Shown here: positions 13,331-20,150 of the stretch, in pieces
Numbering within the stretch: the first letter of the stretch is position 1
Layout of the letters: every line of letters begins with the position of its first letter
Virus record (IMG/VR): IMGVR_UViG_3300033985_000038
Span: 1-20,150 of that record
Source of the DNA: a virus
Reading direction: 5' to 3' (one strand)
DNA length: 20,150 nt
Made by a program: the position numbers and the translations under genes
The notes under the pieces: model-generated
The model's input: the letters and a program-made list of their open reading frames with translations, nothing else
Databases searched by the model: none
Told to the model about the DNA's origin: nothing

Positions 13331-14604
13331 ATAAAATTCAGCTATTACCACACCAGCAAAAAGCACTTGATGAAACCAAAAACTTCAACAGGGTTGCTTA
13401 TTACCTGGATATGGGACTTGGTAAAACCTTTGTTGGAAGTGAAAAGTTGAAGGAATTAAATAGTAAAGTGAACCTGGTTATATGCCAAAAATCAAAAGTT
13501 GATGATTGGATTGAACATTTCAAAACCTATTATTTTAACATTGCAATTTGTAATTTGACTGAAAAGAAAGGTTTTGAAAACTTCTTTACTTATGTATCTC
13601 AGGGTTATCCGGTTATTGGTGTTATCAATTATGAATTAACTTTCAGAAGAAAAGAATTGCTTAATTTAAGCAACTTTACCTTGATGCTTGATGAATCATC
13701 TATGATACAAAATGAAACAGCCAAGCGGTCAAAGTTTATTTTAAAAATGCAGCCTGACAATGTAATTCTTCTTTCAGGAACACCAACAGCAGGTAAGTAT
13801 GAAAATCTATGGTCACAGCTTCACCTGCTTGGATGGGATATTAGTAAAGACCTTTATTGGAAGCATTACATTGAAACTGAATGGGTTGAAGAAGAAGGTG
13901 GTTTCTTTAGAAAGAATGTTATTGGCTATAAAAATGTTGACAGATTAAAAATGAAACTGGCACAACATGGGGCAATCTTCATGAAGTCAGAAGAAGTGGT
14001 TGACCTTCCTGAACAAGTTTTCATTGATGTAATGGTTAATACATCTAAAGAGTATAAGCAATTCATGAAAAAAAGAATTATCATCATCAATGGAAAAGAA
14101 ATGGTTGGTGATACTGCACTTACAAAAAGACTTTATGCAAGAATGCTTTGTGGTCATTACAATAAGGACAAGCTGGAAGCCTTTATGGATTTAATTAATT
14201 CAACAGATGATAGGTTAATTGTATTTTATAACTTTAATGATGAAGTTGATACTTTGCGGAAAATGCTTAATGGAATTAGACCCATTTCCTATGTTAATGG
14301 AACAGGTCAGCATCTTGATTGCTATGAAAAATATAATAATTCCATTACCTTTGTTCAATATCAAGCTGGGGCTATGGGGTTAAACTTTCAAAAAGCTAAC
14401 AAGATTATTTATTTCACCCTTCCTGAAAGCAGTGATTTATTTGAACAAAGCAAAAAACGAATACATAGGATTGGGCAAACCAAGCGGTGCTTTTATTACC
14501 ACATGATATGTAAAAACAGTGTTGAAGAAGATATTCTTCAAAATTTAAAAATGAGGAAGGATTATACTGATGAATTATTCAAAGCGTATGAAGCGAAAAA
14601 TTAA
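13327..14604 (+). CDS. SNF2/DEAD-like superfamily 2 helicase
   Basis: 425 residues. Motifs run in order: LLPHQQKALD (Q-like motif), YYLDMGLGKTFVGS (Walker A, residues 27-36), VICQKSKVDDWIEHF (Ia), LMLDESSMIQN (Walker B DEss, 120-129), ILLSGTP (III), VQYQAGAMGLNF (V) and EQSKKRIHRIGQTKRC (VI, with both arginines). The DESS form and the RIGQ ending are typical of phage SNF2-family proteins. It is an ATP-driven DNA translocase, probably remodelling DNA for replication or recombination. It is compact, without accessory domains. It overlaps both neighbours. Confidence 0.92.
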   Translation: MNKIQLLPHQQKALDETKNFNRVAYYLDMGLGKTFVGSEKLKELNSKVNLVICQKSKVDDWIEHFKTYYFNIAICNLTEKKGFENFFTYVSQGYPVIGVINYELTFRRKELLNLSNFTLMLDESSMIQNETAKRSKFILKMQPDNVILLSGTPTAGKYENLWSQLHLLGWDISKDLYWKHYIETEWVEEEGGFFRKNVIGYKNVDRLKMKLAQHGAIFMKSEEVVDLPEQVFIDVMVNTSKEYKQFMKKRIIIINGKEMVGDTALTKRLYARMLCGHYNKDKLEAFMDLINSTDDRLIVFYNFNDEVDTLRKMLNGIRPISYVNGTGQHLDCYEKYNNSITFVQYQAGAMGLNFQKANKIIYFTLPESSDLFEQSKKRIHRIGQTKRCFYYHMICKNSVEEDILQNLKMRKDYTDELFKAYEAKN

Positions 14605-14791
14605 ACAAGTTTGTTGGTGGATTTTTATAGGCTTCTGCCTTGGAATTACACCTTATATGTTTTATATTGCAGACCTTGAAAGGGGTTATAATGCAACAGG
14701 TGGTGAAATCTTTGTTCCCTTAATTCCATTCCTGGTGTGGGCAATCAAAGATTCCATAAAAGAAATGAAAGGGGTTTTCAAAAATGATTAA
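14570..14791 (+). CDS. Small two-helix membrane protein
   Basis: 73 residues, ATG 14570 behind GAGGAAGG, overlapping the helicase end by 35 bases. A basic N-terminus (NYSKRMKRKIKQ) and two hydrophobic spans (VCWWIFIGFCLGITPYMFYI and IFVPLIPFLVWAI) suggest a small inner-membrane protein with both ends inside. The function is unknown. A membrane protein in a replication operon could be a superinfection or host-takeover factor, but nothing in the sequence shows it. Confidence 0.65.
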   Translation: MNYSKRMKRKIKQVCWWIFIGFCLGITPYMFYIADLERGYNATGGEIFVPLIPFLVWAIKDSIKEMKGVFKND

Positions 14792-15224
14792 ATGTAAAAA
14801 TGCTTGTCCCACAGGTCAATATGAAGGATGTTGTTTTGAATGCGACCTAAAAGAAAATTGTGAAGAAGCTTGCCAATTAAATCCTTTTGAATGTGGTAAT
14901 TCCATTATGGAAGATATTGAAGAAGCTGGACTTCAAGTATTCAAACAAGGACAAATGGCGGTACTTAAACAAATAGCTGATATTATTACCACAAAAAAGA
15001 GGCTTGAAGAACAGGAAGCTGAATTAAAAGCTAAATTGAAAGATGCTATGGAAAAGTGCAACATCAAGAAATTTGAAAGTGACATCCTGGACATTACTTA
15101 TGTTGCTGAAACAACCCAAACCAGTATTGATTCAGCAAAATTAAAAAAGAAATATCCTGATATTGCTGAAGAATGTTCCAAGGTTTCAAAGAAATCAGCT
15201 TATGTGAAGGTTGTTGTCAAGTAA
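14784..15224 (+). CDS. Cys-rich, coiled-coil early protein of unknown function
   Basis: 146 residues, overlapping the previous stop by 8 bases. The N-terminus has eight cysteines in 35 residues (CKNACPTGQYEGCCFECDLKENCEEAC then C), a likely zinc or disulfide-free metal site. A coiled coil follows (TTKKRLEEQEAELKAKLKDA), and the C-terminal half (FESDILDITYVAETTQTSID, LKKKYPDIAEECSKVSKKSA) resembles small phage proteins that accompany recombination nucleases. I know no function for it. The stop overlaps the start of the nuclease gene. Confidence 0.7.
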   Translation: MIKCKNACPTGQYEGCCFECDLKENCEEACQLNPFECGNSIMEDIEEAGLQVFKQGQMAVLKQIADIITTKKRLEEQEAELKAKLKDAMEKCNIKKFESDILDITYVAETTQTSIDSAKLKKKYPDIAEECSKVSKKSAYVKVVVK

Positions 15225-15604
15225 TGGCAGCAGAAAAACAGTTTGAAAATAAGGTTAAGGGTTGGTTACATCAACTGAAACAAGAAGGTTATCCAATCAA
15301 ATTTATTAAAATTTGGGGTGGTGGTTTTCAAAAGGCTGGGATTCCTGACCTGATATGTTGTATCAATGGTATTTACTTTGAAGTTGAATTAAAGGCTTCC
15401 AATAATAAACCAACTGAACTTCAAGAATACAACATCAAAGTGACCAATCAAGCAAATGGAATTGGAATAATCCTTTATCCTGAAGGATTTGAACAATTCA
15501 AAAATATAGTGAAAGGGGTGATAAATTGCAATACTCATATTCAAGACTTGATTGCTTTGAAAGCTGCAAATTCAAGTACAAGATGCGTTATATTGATGGA
15601 ATAA
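15224..15604 (+). CDS. VRR-NUC-type PD-(D/E)XK nuclease
   Basis: 126 residues from ATG 15224 (TAATG overlap). IWGGGFQKAGIPDLICCING and IYFEVELKASNNKPTELQ give the core G-x-PD ... E-x-E-x-K of VRR-NUC nucleases, with the downstream Gln (TELQEYN). These are structure-specific or Holliday-junction nucleases, common beside phage helicases. It is close to the usual length, but the last 26 or so residues overlap the next gene by 79 bases and look less family-like (NCNTHIQDLIALKAANSSTR). The original stop may have been lost near GVINC. Confidence 0.85.
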   Translation: MAAEKQFENKVKGWLHQLKQEGYPIKFIKIWGGGFQKAGIPDLICCINGIYFEVELKASNNKPTELQEYNIKVTNQANGIGIILYPEGFEQFKNIVKGVINCNTHIQDLIALKAANSSTRCVILME

Positions 15605-17157
15605 AAACTTTACCACTAACTGATGCAGATAATTCACTTATCCTTGGAACAGCAATTCATACCGGCATTGAAAAGGGTGTGGATGCTGCTATTAAAGAAT
15701 ATTGCAATAGTTTTCCAATCATTGATGATTTACACATTAATGAAATCATCAAGCTTGAATATCTAATTCCAAGGGTGCGTGAACTGCTTCCAGAAGGTTT
15801 ATATGAAATAATGGTTGCAGATACTGATTTTATAGGTTTTATTGACTTGCTGGTAAAGATTGATGATGAAACTTATGACCTATACGACTTCAAGTATTCA
15901 AATAATACGAGAAGTTATATTGAATCTGCACAGCTTCATCTTTATAAATACTTCTATGAAAAGCAAACAGGGAACAAAATTAGAAATATGTATTTTGTCT
16001 TTGTTCCAAAAATTAAAATTAAGCAAAAGAAAGATGAAGATTTATATTCTTTCAGGAAGCGGTTAAAGGCTGAACTTGAACAATCTGAAGTGAAGTTGGT
16101 ACAAGTAGAATATGACTACAAGAAAGTAATTGAATTTATGGCTGGCATTAAAAAAATATTAGAAACTAAAGAGTTTCCCAAAGAACAAAGTCATTTATGT
16201 AACTGGTGTGAATACCAAGATTATTGTGAAAAAGGAGTGGATTATATGTTATTACCTGAAAATAAGAGAAGGAACATTGAAAAAATCAATAAAAAAGTGA
16301 TATGGCTTTACGGTGCACCATTCAGTGGTAAGACTTTTCTGGCAAATAAATTCCCTGACCCATTGATGTTAAATACTGATGGAAACATCAAGTTTGTTGA
16401 TGCACCTTATATTTCAATTAAAGACCAGGTAAAAGTTGAAGGAAGGCAAACAAAAAGAACCCTTGCATGGGATGTGTTTAAAGAAGTAATTGCAGAACTT
16501 GAAAAGAAGCAGAACGATTTCAAAACAATAGTTGTTGACCTGCTGGAAGATATTTATGAACATTGCAGATATTACATCTATGAACGTGAAGGAATTTCTC
16601 ATGAATCAGATGATTCTTTCAAAGCCTGGGATATGGTAAGAACTGAATTCTTATCAACATTAAAACGATTGTTGAACCTGGATTATGAAAATTTCATCTT
16701 AATATCTCATGAAGATAGAACCAAGGATATTACCAAAAAAACCGGTGATAAGATTACTTCTATTAAACCAAACCTTCAGGACAAAGTTGCAACCAAAGTT
16801 GCCGGTATGGTTGATATTGTAGCAAGGGTTGTTGCTGATGGCAATGAAAGAACATTATCTTTTAAAACCAATGAAGTTATCTTTGGCGGTGGAAGACTTA
16901 ATGTTTCATCAACAGATATACCACTGGATTATGATGAATTAATGAAAGTATATGAAGAAGCCAACCTGAATGTAGTAAAAGAAACTTCAGAAGATGAAGG
17001 TAAAGTTCATAAGAACACAACTGAAGAACCTAAAAAAATTGAAGAAACTGAACAAGCGGATTCTTTTACCCAAAAAGTTCAAGAAACTGAACCTGCATCA
17101 ACCAAAACTGAAGAACCAAGACCTGAAAGAAAAACAAGGAAAAGAAGGGGTGAATAA
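15526..17157 (+). CDS. Cas4/RecB-like Fe-S nuclease fused to Sak4-like ATPase
   Basis: 543 residues from TTG 15526, behind GAAAGGGG. Residues 1-235 are a PD-(D/E)XK nuclease of the Cas4/AddB type: SRLDCFESCKFKY with Cys14, GTAIHTGIE (His45), FIGFIDLLV (Asp107), YDLYDFKYS (Asp121, Lys123), AQLHLYKY, and HLCNWCEYQDYC (Cys225, 228, 234), which completes a 4Fe-4S cluster. Residues 255-470 are a RecA-like ATPase: Walker A GAPFSGKT (263-270), Walker B TIVVDLLED and LISHEDR, in the style of Sak4 single-strand annealing/recombinase proteins. The tail from about 488 is Glu/Lys/Thr-rich and ends RKTRKRRGE. One chain may both resect DNA ends and load on single strands. Confidence 0.88.
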   Translation: MQYSYSRLDCFESCKFKYKMRYIDGIKTLPLTDADNSLILGTAIHTGIEKGVDAAIKEYCNSFPIIDDLHINEIIKLEYLIPRVRELLPEGLYEIMVADTDFIGFIDLLVKIDDETYDLYDFKYSNNTRSYIESAQLHLYKYFYEKQTGNKIRNMYFVFVPKIKIKQKKDEDLYSFRKRLKAELEQSEVKLVQVEYDYKKVIEFMAGIKKILETKEFPKEQSHLCNWCEYQDYCEKGVDYMLLPENKRRNIEKINKKVIWLYGAPFSGKTFLANKFPDPLMLNTDGNIKFVDAPYISIKDQVKVEGRQTKRTLAWDVFKEVIAELEKKQNDFKTIVVDLLEDIYEHCRYYIYEREGISHESDDSFKAWDMVRTEFLSTLKRLLNLDYENFILISHEDRTKDITKKTGDKITSIKPNLQDKVATKVAGMVDIVARVVADGNERTLSFKTNEVIFGGGRLNVSSTDIPLDYDELMKVYEEANLNVVKETSEDEGKVHKNTTEEPKKIEETEQADSFTQKVQETEPASTKTEEPRPERKTRKRRGE

Positions 17158-17483
17158 TGGCAGATACTTTATACTTACCTGATGGTTCAATGGAAGTTAT
17201 ATTTTCAAGGGATGACTTTCAAAGGCTTATATATGAAAAGCTTGGCAGTGATGCTGAACAGAAGTTAATTGAAATCATCAAAGAAGCTGATTACACCAAA
17301 GCAAAGGTTGATACTGACCTTGAAGCTTATGAAGCTTCCCTTGAAAGCAACACAGCTTGCTTCAATGATTTATTGGACAACATTGAAGAATTGAAAAAGC
17401 TGTTACAACAACAGAGGATTGACAGAAGAAAAATTTATAAAGTGCTTGACCGAATGGAAACACAAATTACAAACCAAATTTAA
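17157..17483 (+). CDS. Small coiled-coil early protein, unknown function
   Basis: 108 residues, ATG overlapping the previous stop (TAATG). A short strand segment (LYLPDGSMEVIFSRDDFQRL) precedes a long helical region (LIEIIKEADYTKAKVD, CFNDLLDNIEELKKLLQQQR). It is acidic and soluble. It lies between the nuclease-ATPase and the DUF669 gene, a place where phages often carry a helper of the recombination set. I do not recognise the family. Confidence 0.7.
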   Translation: MADTLYLPDGSMEVIFSRDDFQRLIYEKLGSDAEQKLIEIIKEADYTKAKVDTDLEAYEASLESNTACFNDLLDNIEELKKLLQQQRIDRRKIYKVLDRMETQITNQI

Positions 17484-17516
17484 AAAAAAAATAAGAAAGG
17501 ATAAGGTGATTGTATT

Positions 17517-17969
17517 ATGTCAAATATTTGGGATAAATTCGATAAGGCTATTGATGTTGAAAGTTTAGCAAAGGATGTTGAGGAAGCAGCAGAAAATGGT
17601 TCTAATTTCAGGGAAGTTCCTCATGGAGAATATGAAGTAAAGATTGAAAAGTTGGAACTGGTTGAATCAAAAGCTGGTGACCCAATGGTTAGCTGCTGGA
17701 TGAAAGTTCTTGCTGGTGAGTACAAAGGCAGCATGATTTTCATGAATCAGGTTATTACTAAAGGCTTTCAAATTCACATTGTCAATGAGTTTTTAAGAAG
17801 CCTGGATTCAGGATTGGAAGTTGAATTTAAAACGTACAAACAGTATGGTCAGCTTCTTATGGATATTCATGAAGCAATTGATGGAAGGCTTGAATATGGT
17901 TTGAAATACGGTGAAGGTAAAAAAGGTTTCAGCACTTATGAAATCACTGATGTTTGGGAAGTTGAGTAA
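17517..17969 (+). CDS. DUF669 phage protein (single-strand DNA-binding-like)
   Basis: 150 residues behind AGAAAGGATAAGGTG. NFREVPHGEYEVKIEKLELVESKAGDPMVSCWMKVLAGEYKG and FMNQVITKGFQIHIVNEFLRSL are the hallmarks of DUF669. Its members are found next to Sak4-like recombinases and phage polymerases and are thought to act as ssDNA-binding proteins. The context here, nuclease-ATPase before and polymerase after, fits that. A hairpin follows the stop. Confidence 0.85.
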   Translation: MSNIWDKFDKAIDVESLAKDVEEAAENGSNFREVPHGEYEVKIEKLELVESKAGDPMVSCWMKVLAGEYKGSMIFMNQVITKGFQIHIVNEFLRSLDSGLEVEFKTYKQYGQLLMDIHEAIDGRLEYGLKYGEGKKGFSTYEITDVWEVE

Positions 17970-17981
17970 TTAATGCATGGT

Positions 17982-18007
17982 GGGGATGTAATTAAATTTA
18001 CATCCCC
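17982..18007 (+). other. Perfect 10-bp hairpin before the DNA polymerase gene
   Basis: GGGGATGTAA (17982-17991) pairs with TTACATCCCC (17998-18007) over a 6-base loop. No T-run follows (AATTTCCCC), so it is more likely an mRNA stabiliser, attenuator or leader structure of the polymerase gene than a full terminator. Confidence 0.6.
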
Positions 18008-18049
18008 AATTTCCCCACACTTCAACCTATATGGAAAGGAAGTGATAAA

Positions 18050-19840
18050 GTGTTATTTTATGACTTTGAAGTTTTCAAATATGATTGGTTAGTTGTAATT
18101 ATTGATGTTACTAACAAAAAAGAATATGTAATTGTTAATGATGTGGAAAAGCTTCAAGAAGTTTATGAAGATAATAAACATGATATTTGGGTTGGATACA
18201 ATTCAAGAACTTATGACCAATATATTTTGAAAGCTTTGTTATGTGGTTTTGATGCAAAGAAAATAAATGATTACATCATTGTTCAAGGAAAACCAGGGTG
18301 GAAGTTTTCAAGTTTATTAGCCAAAATTCCTTTGAATAACTATGACATCATGACCAGTTTTCATGGTTTAAAACAGCTTGAAGGGTTTATGGGGAATAAC
18401 ATTAAAGAAAGTTCAGTTTCATTTGATATTGATAGAAAACTTACACCTGAAGAAATTGAAGAAACTATTAAATATTGCCGGCATGATGTGGAACAAACAA
18501 TTGAAGTATTTATCCAAAGAAAAGAAGAATTTGAAAGTCATTTATCATTAATTAAAGCTTTCAAGCTTCCATTAGCTTATATATCAAAGACTAAAGCACA
18601 ACTTGCAGCAATAATTCTTGGTGCATCAAAAAAGAACCATAATGATGAATTTGATATTGAATTCCCTGATACATTAAGAATTCAAAAATATAAAGAAGTT
18701 CTAAACTGGTACAAGAACCCATTAAACAGGGATTACAAAAAAGAATTAAATATTAATATTGCCGGTGTACCACATACATTTGCTTGGGGTGGACTGCATG
18801 GTGCAATAAATAAATATCATGGTGAAGGTTATTTTTTAAGTATTGACGTGGCTTCTTATTATCCAGCATTGATGATTGAATACAATTTCATCAGTAGAAA
18901 TATTTCAGACCCATCCAAGTATAGAAGAATCAGGGATAAGAGATTGCAGTTAAAGGCAGAAAAGAATCCAATGCAATTACCATATAAGATTGTTCTTAAT
19001 TCAACCTATGGTGCAATGAAAGATAAGAACAATGATTTGTATGACCCAAGGCAAGCAAACAATGTTTGTGTTGGTGGGCAGCTTCTATTACTTGACCTGA
19101 TAGAAATGCTTGAAGACCACTGCCAATTGATTCAATCCAATACAGATGGCTTGATTGTTAAACTTCATAGTATTGATGATTATGAATTGATTGATGATAT
19201 TTGTTGGGAATGGGAACAAAGAACCAGGATGCAGCTTGAATTTGAACTTTATAAAAAGATATTCCAAAAGGATGTAAACAACTATATCATTGTTGATTTT
19301 GACGGTAATTACAAGTCAAAAGGGGCTTATGTGAAAAAGTGGACTAAAAAGGATAAAAACAATAATGAGGTTAATGATTTACTTGATTATGATTGTGTAA
19401 TATTGCGTGAAGCATTGGTGAATTACTTTCTTCATGGAATCCATCCAAAACAAACTATTGAAGAATGCAATGAATTACACAAATTTCAAAAGATAGTAAG
19501 GGTTAGTAACAAGTATATGTATGCTTTATACAATCCAAAGGTCACAGAAGAAAAGGTTCGGGATAAAGATGGAAAGCTGAAAACAATAAAAGTCTTCACA
19601 GGGGGTGAAATCCAAAAAGAAAAAACATTCAGGGTATTTGCTTCAAAATTACCTTCAGATGGTGGAATATACAAGGTCAAAAACCATGATAAAAACCCTG
19701 AAAAATTTGCTGATACACCTGAAAATTGTTTTTTCATCAATGAAGACATAAACGGAATAAAAATACCGGCTAAGCTTGATAAGAATTGGTACATTGAACT
19801 GGCAAAGAAAAGGCTTGAAGATTTCGGGGTGGTTTTATGA
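18050..19840 (+). CDS. Family B DNA polymerase with 3'-5' exonuclease
   Basis: 596 residues from GTG 18050, behind GGAAAGGAAG. Exonuclease motifs: FYDFEVF (Asp5, Glu7), VGYNSRTYDQYI (Asn51, Asp56) and YCRHDVEQT (Tyr142, Asp146). Polymerase motifs: A SIDVASYYPALM (Asp266), B YKIVLNSTYGAM (Lys313, Asn317, Tyr320) and C IQSNTDGLIV (Asp366). Motif C has Asn where most family B enzymes have the first Asp of DTD; this form occurs in related small phage polymerases as I recall. It replicates the phage genome with proofreading. No terminal-protein region is evident, and the primase-like gene follows. Confidence 0.92.
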   Translation: MLFYDFEVFKYDWLVVIIDVTNKKEYVIVNDVEKLQEVYEDNKHDIWVGYNSRTYDQYILKALLCGFDAKKINDYIIVQGKPGWKFSSLLAKIPLNNYDIMTSFHGLKQLEGFMGNNIKESSVSFDIDRKLTPEEIEETIKYCRHDVEQTIEVFIQRKEEFESHLSLIKAFKLPLAYISKTKAQLAAIILGASKKNHNDEFDIEFPDTLRIQKYKEVLNWYKNPLNRDYKKELNINIAGVPHTFAWGGLHGAINKYHGEGYFLSIDVASYYPALMIEYNFISRNISDPSKYRRIRDKRLQLKAEKNPMQLPYKIVLNSTYGAMKDKNNDLYDPRQANNVCVGGQLLLLDLIEMLEDHCQLIQSNTDGLIVKLHSIDDYELIDDICWEWEQRTRMQLEFELYKKIFQKDVNNYIIVDFDGNYKSKGAYVKKWTKKDKNNNEVNDLLDYDCVILREALVNYFLHGIHPKQTIEECNELHKFQKIVRVSNKYMYALYNPKVTEEKVRDKDGKLKTIKVFTGGEIQKEKTFRVFASKLPSDGGIYKVKNHDKNPEKFADTPENCFFINEDINGIKIPAKLDKNWYIELAKKRLEDFGVVL

Positions 19841-19885
19841 CTAAAAATTATTTAAACAATACTTGAAAGGGGGTGCGGTTGACAG

Positions 19886-20150
19886 ATGCAATTATTCAAA
19901 GGATATGTTGAAATAAAGAACAAAAAATGCATAGAGAAATTTAAAGGTAAACATAATCTGAAAACCCTTGAACAAGTTCAACAGCTTCCTGAATATGCAG
20001 GTATTCTTGGTGATGAAACCATTTTAATAGATATTGATGATTTTGAAAGCAGTGAAATCCTATTTAAGATGGTAAAAGATTTAAAGATTCAATGCCGGAT
20101 TTATAAAACCACCAGGGGCAAGCATTTCTTGTTTAAAAATAAAGGTGTTA
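19886..20150 (+). CDS. Phage primase/helicase, N-terminal part (partial)
   Basis: Open from ATG 19886 to the right edge, 88 codons. GAAAGGGGG lies 12 bases upstream, somewhat far. The sequence starts MQLFKGYVEIKNKKC, then LPEYAGILGDETILIDIDDF and IQCRIYKTTRGKHFLFKNKG. This matches the N-terminal part of phage AEP-type primases fused to D5/P4-like helicases; ILIDIDDF and the TTRGKHFLF motif are typical of the start of such proteins. It would prime synthesis for the polymerase just upstream. The helicase part lies outside the window, so the fusion is inferred. Confidence 0.75.
   Translation, partial: MQLFKGYVEIKNKKCIEKFKGKHNLKTLEQVQQLPEYAGILGDETILIDIDDFESSEILFKMVKDLKIQCRIYKTTRGKHFLFKNKGV

Noticed and set aside
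17076-17092. Another near-operator (AGTTCAA-GAAA-CTGAAC) in the nuclease-ATPase gene
   Set aside because: One arm is imperfect and the site sits in a repetitive Glu/Thr/Gln-rich coding tail where such words arise by chance.
19838-19867. Nine-codon frame between polymerase and primase
   Set aside because: Too short and without support; it looks like spacer before the primase ribosome site.

Overview
The window is an AT-rich stretch of a temperate bacteriophage of a low-GC Firmicute, most likely a clostridial host. It carries a PBSX/XkdQ-to-XkdU type baseplate (contractile tail), AGGAGG-like ribosome binding sites throughout, and TTG/GTG starts. The gene order is late tail genes, lysis, integrase, lysogeny control, then early recombination and replication genes. 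Lysis genes and integrase are directly joined through an attP-like non-coding region. That is the phage (virion or excised) arrangement, not an integrated prophage cut at attL/attR.

Layout. 1-4828 (+): end of the XkdQ-like hub gene, then XkdR-, XkdS-, XkdT- (baseplate J) and XkdU-like genes and a 671-residue tail fibre. 4697-6263: a complete diversity-generating retroelement (DGR). The last 118 bp of the fibre homology region (VR) matches a non-coding template (TR, 4886-5003) with 27 mismatches, every one at a template adenine, and a reverse transcriptase gene follows. 6265-8336: two small tail-associated genes, a terminator, an XhlA-like protein, a small membrane protein, a holin and a SPOR-tailed amidase. 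8344-8665: terminator and attP-like repeats. 8666-11253 (-): integrase, an iteron-like repeat field around a very AT-rich core, a PH-like small protein and a LexA/CI-type S24 repressor. 11348 onward (+): early promoter with a palindromic operator, a small unknown gene, a lone CRISPR-repeat-like sequence followed by a folded element, a SprT-like gene broken by an in-frame TGA, a DUF739 regulator, an excisionase-like protein, a SNF2-type helicase, a VRR-NUC nuclease, a Cas4-like nuclease fused to a Sak4-like ATPase, a DUF669 protein, a family B DNA polymerase and the start of a primase.

How it works together. The S24 repressor probably holds the rightward early promoter at AGTTCAA-N4-TTGAACT operators. 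Derepression switches on the excision, recombination and replication genes. The DGR lets the phage rewrite the tip of its fibre and so its receptor range. The lone repeat at 11716-11745 matches, as I remember them, clostridial type I-B CRISPR repeats. With no array or cas gene nearby, it is a candidate RNA anti-CRISPR (solitary repeat unit) that would decoy the host's own Cas proteins. This and the DGR are the two most notable parts of the window.
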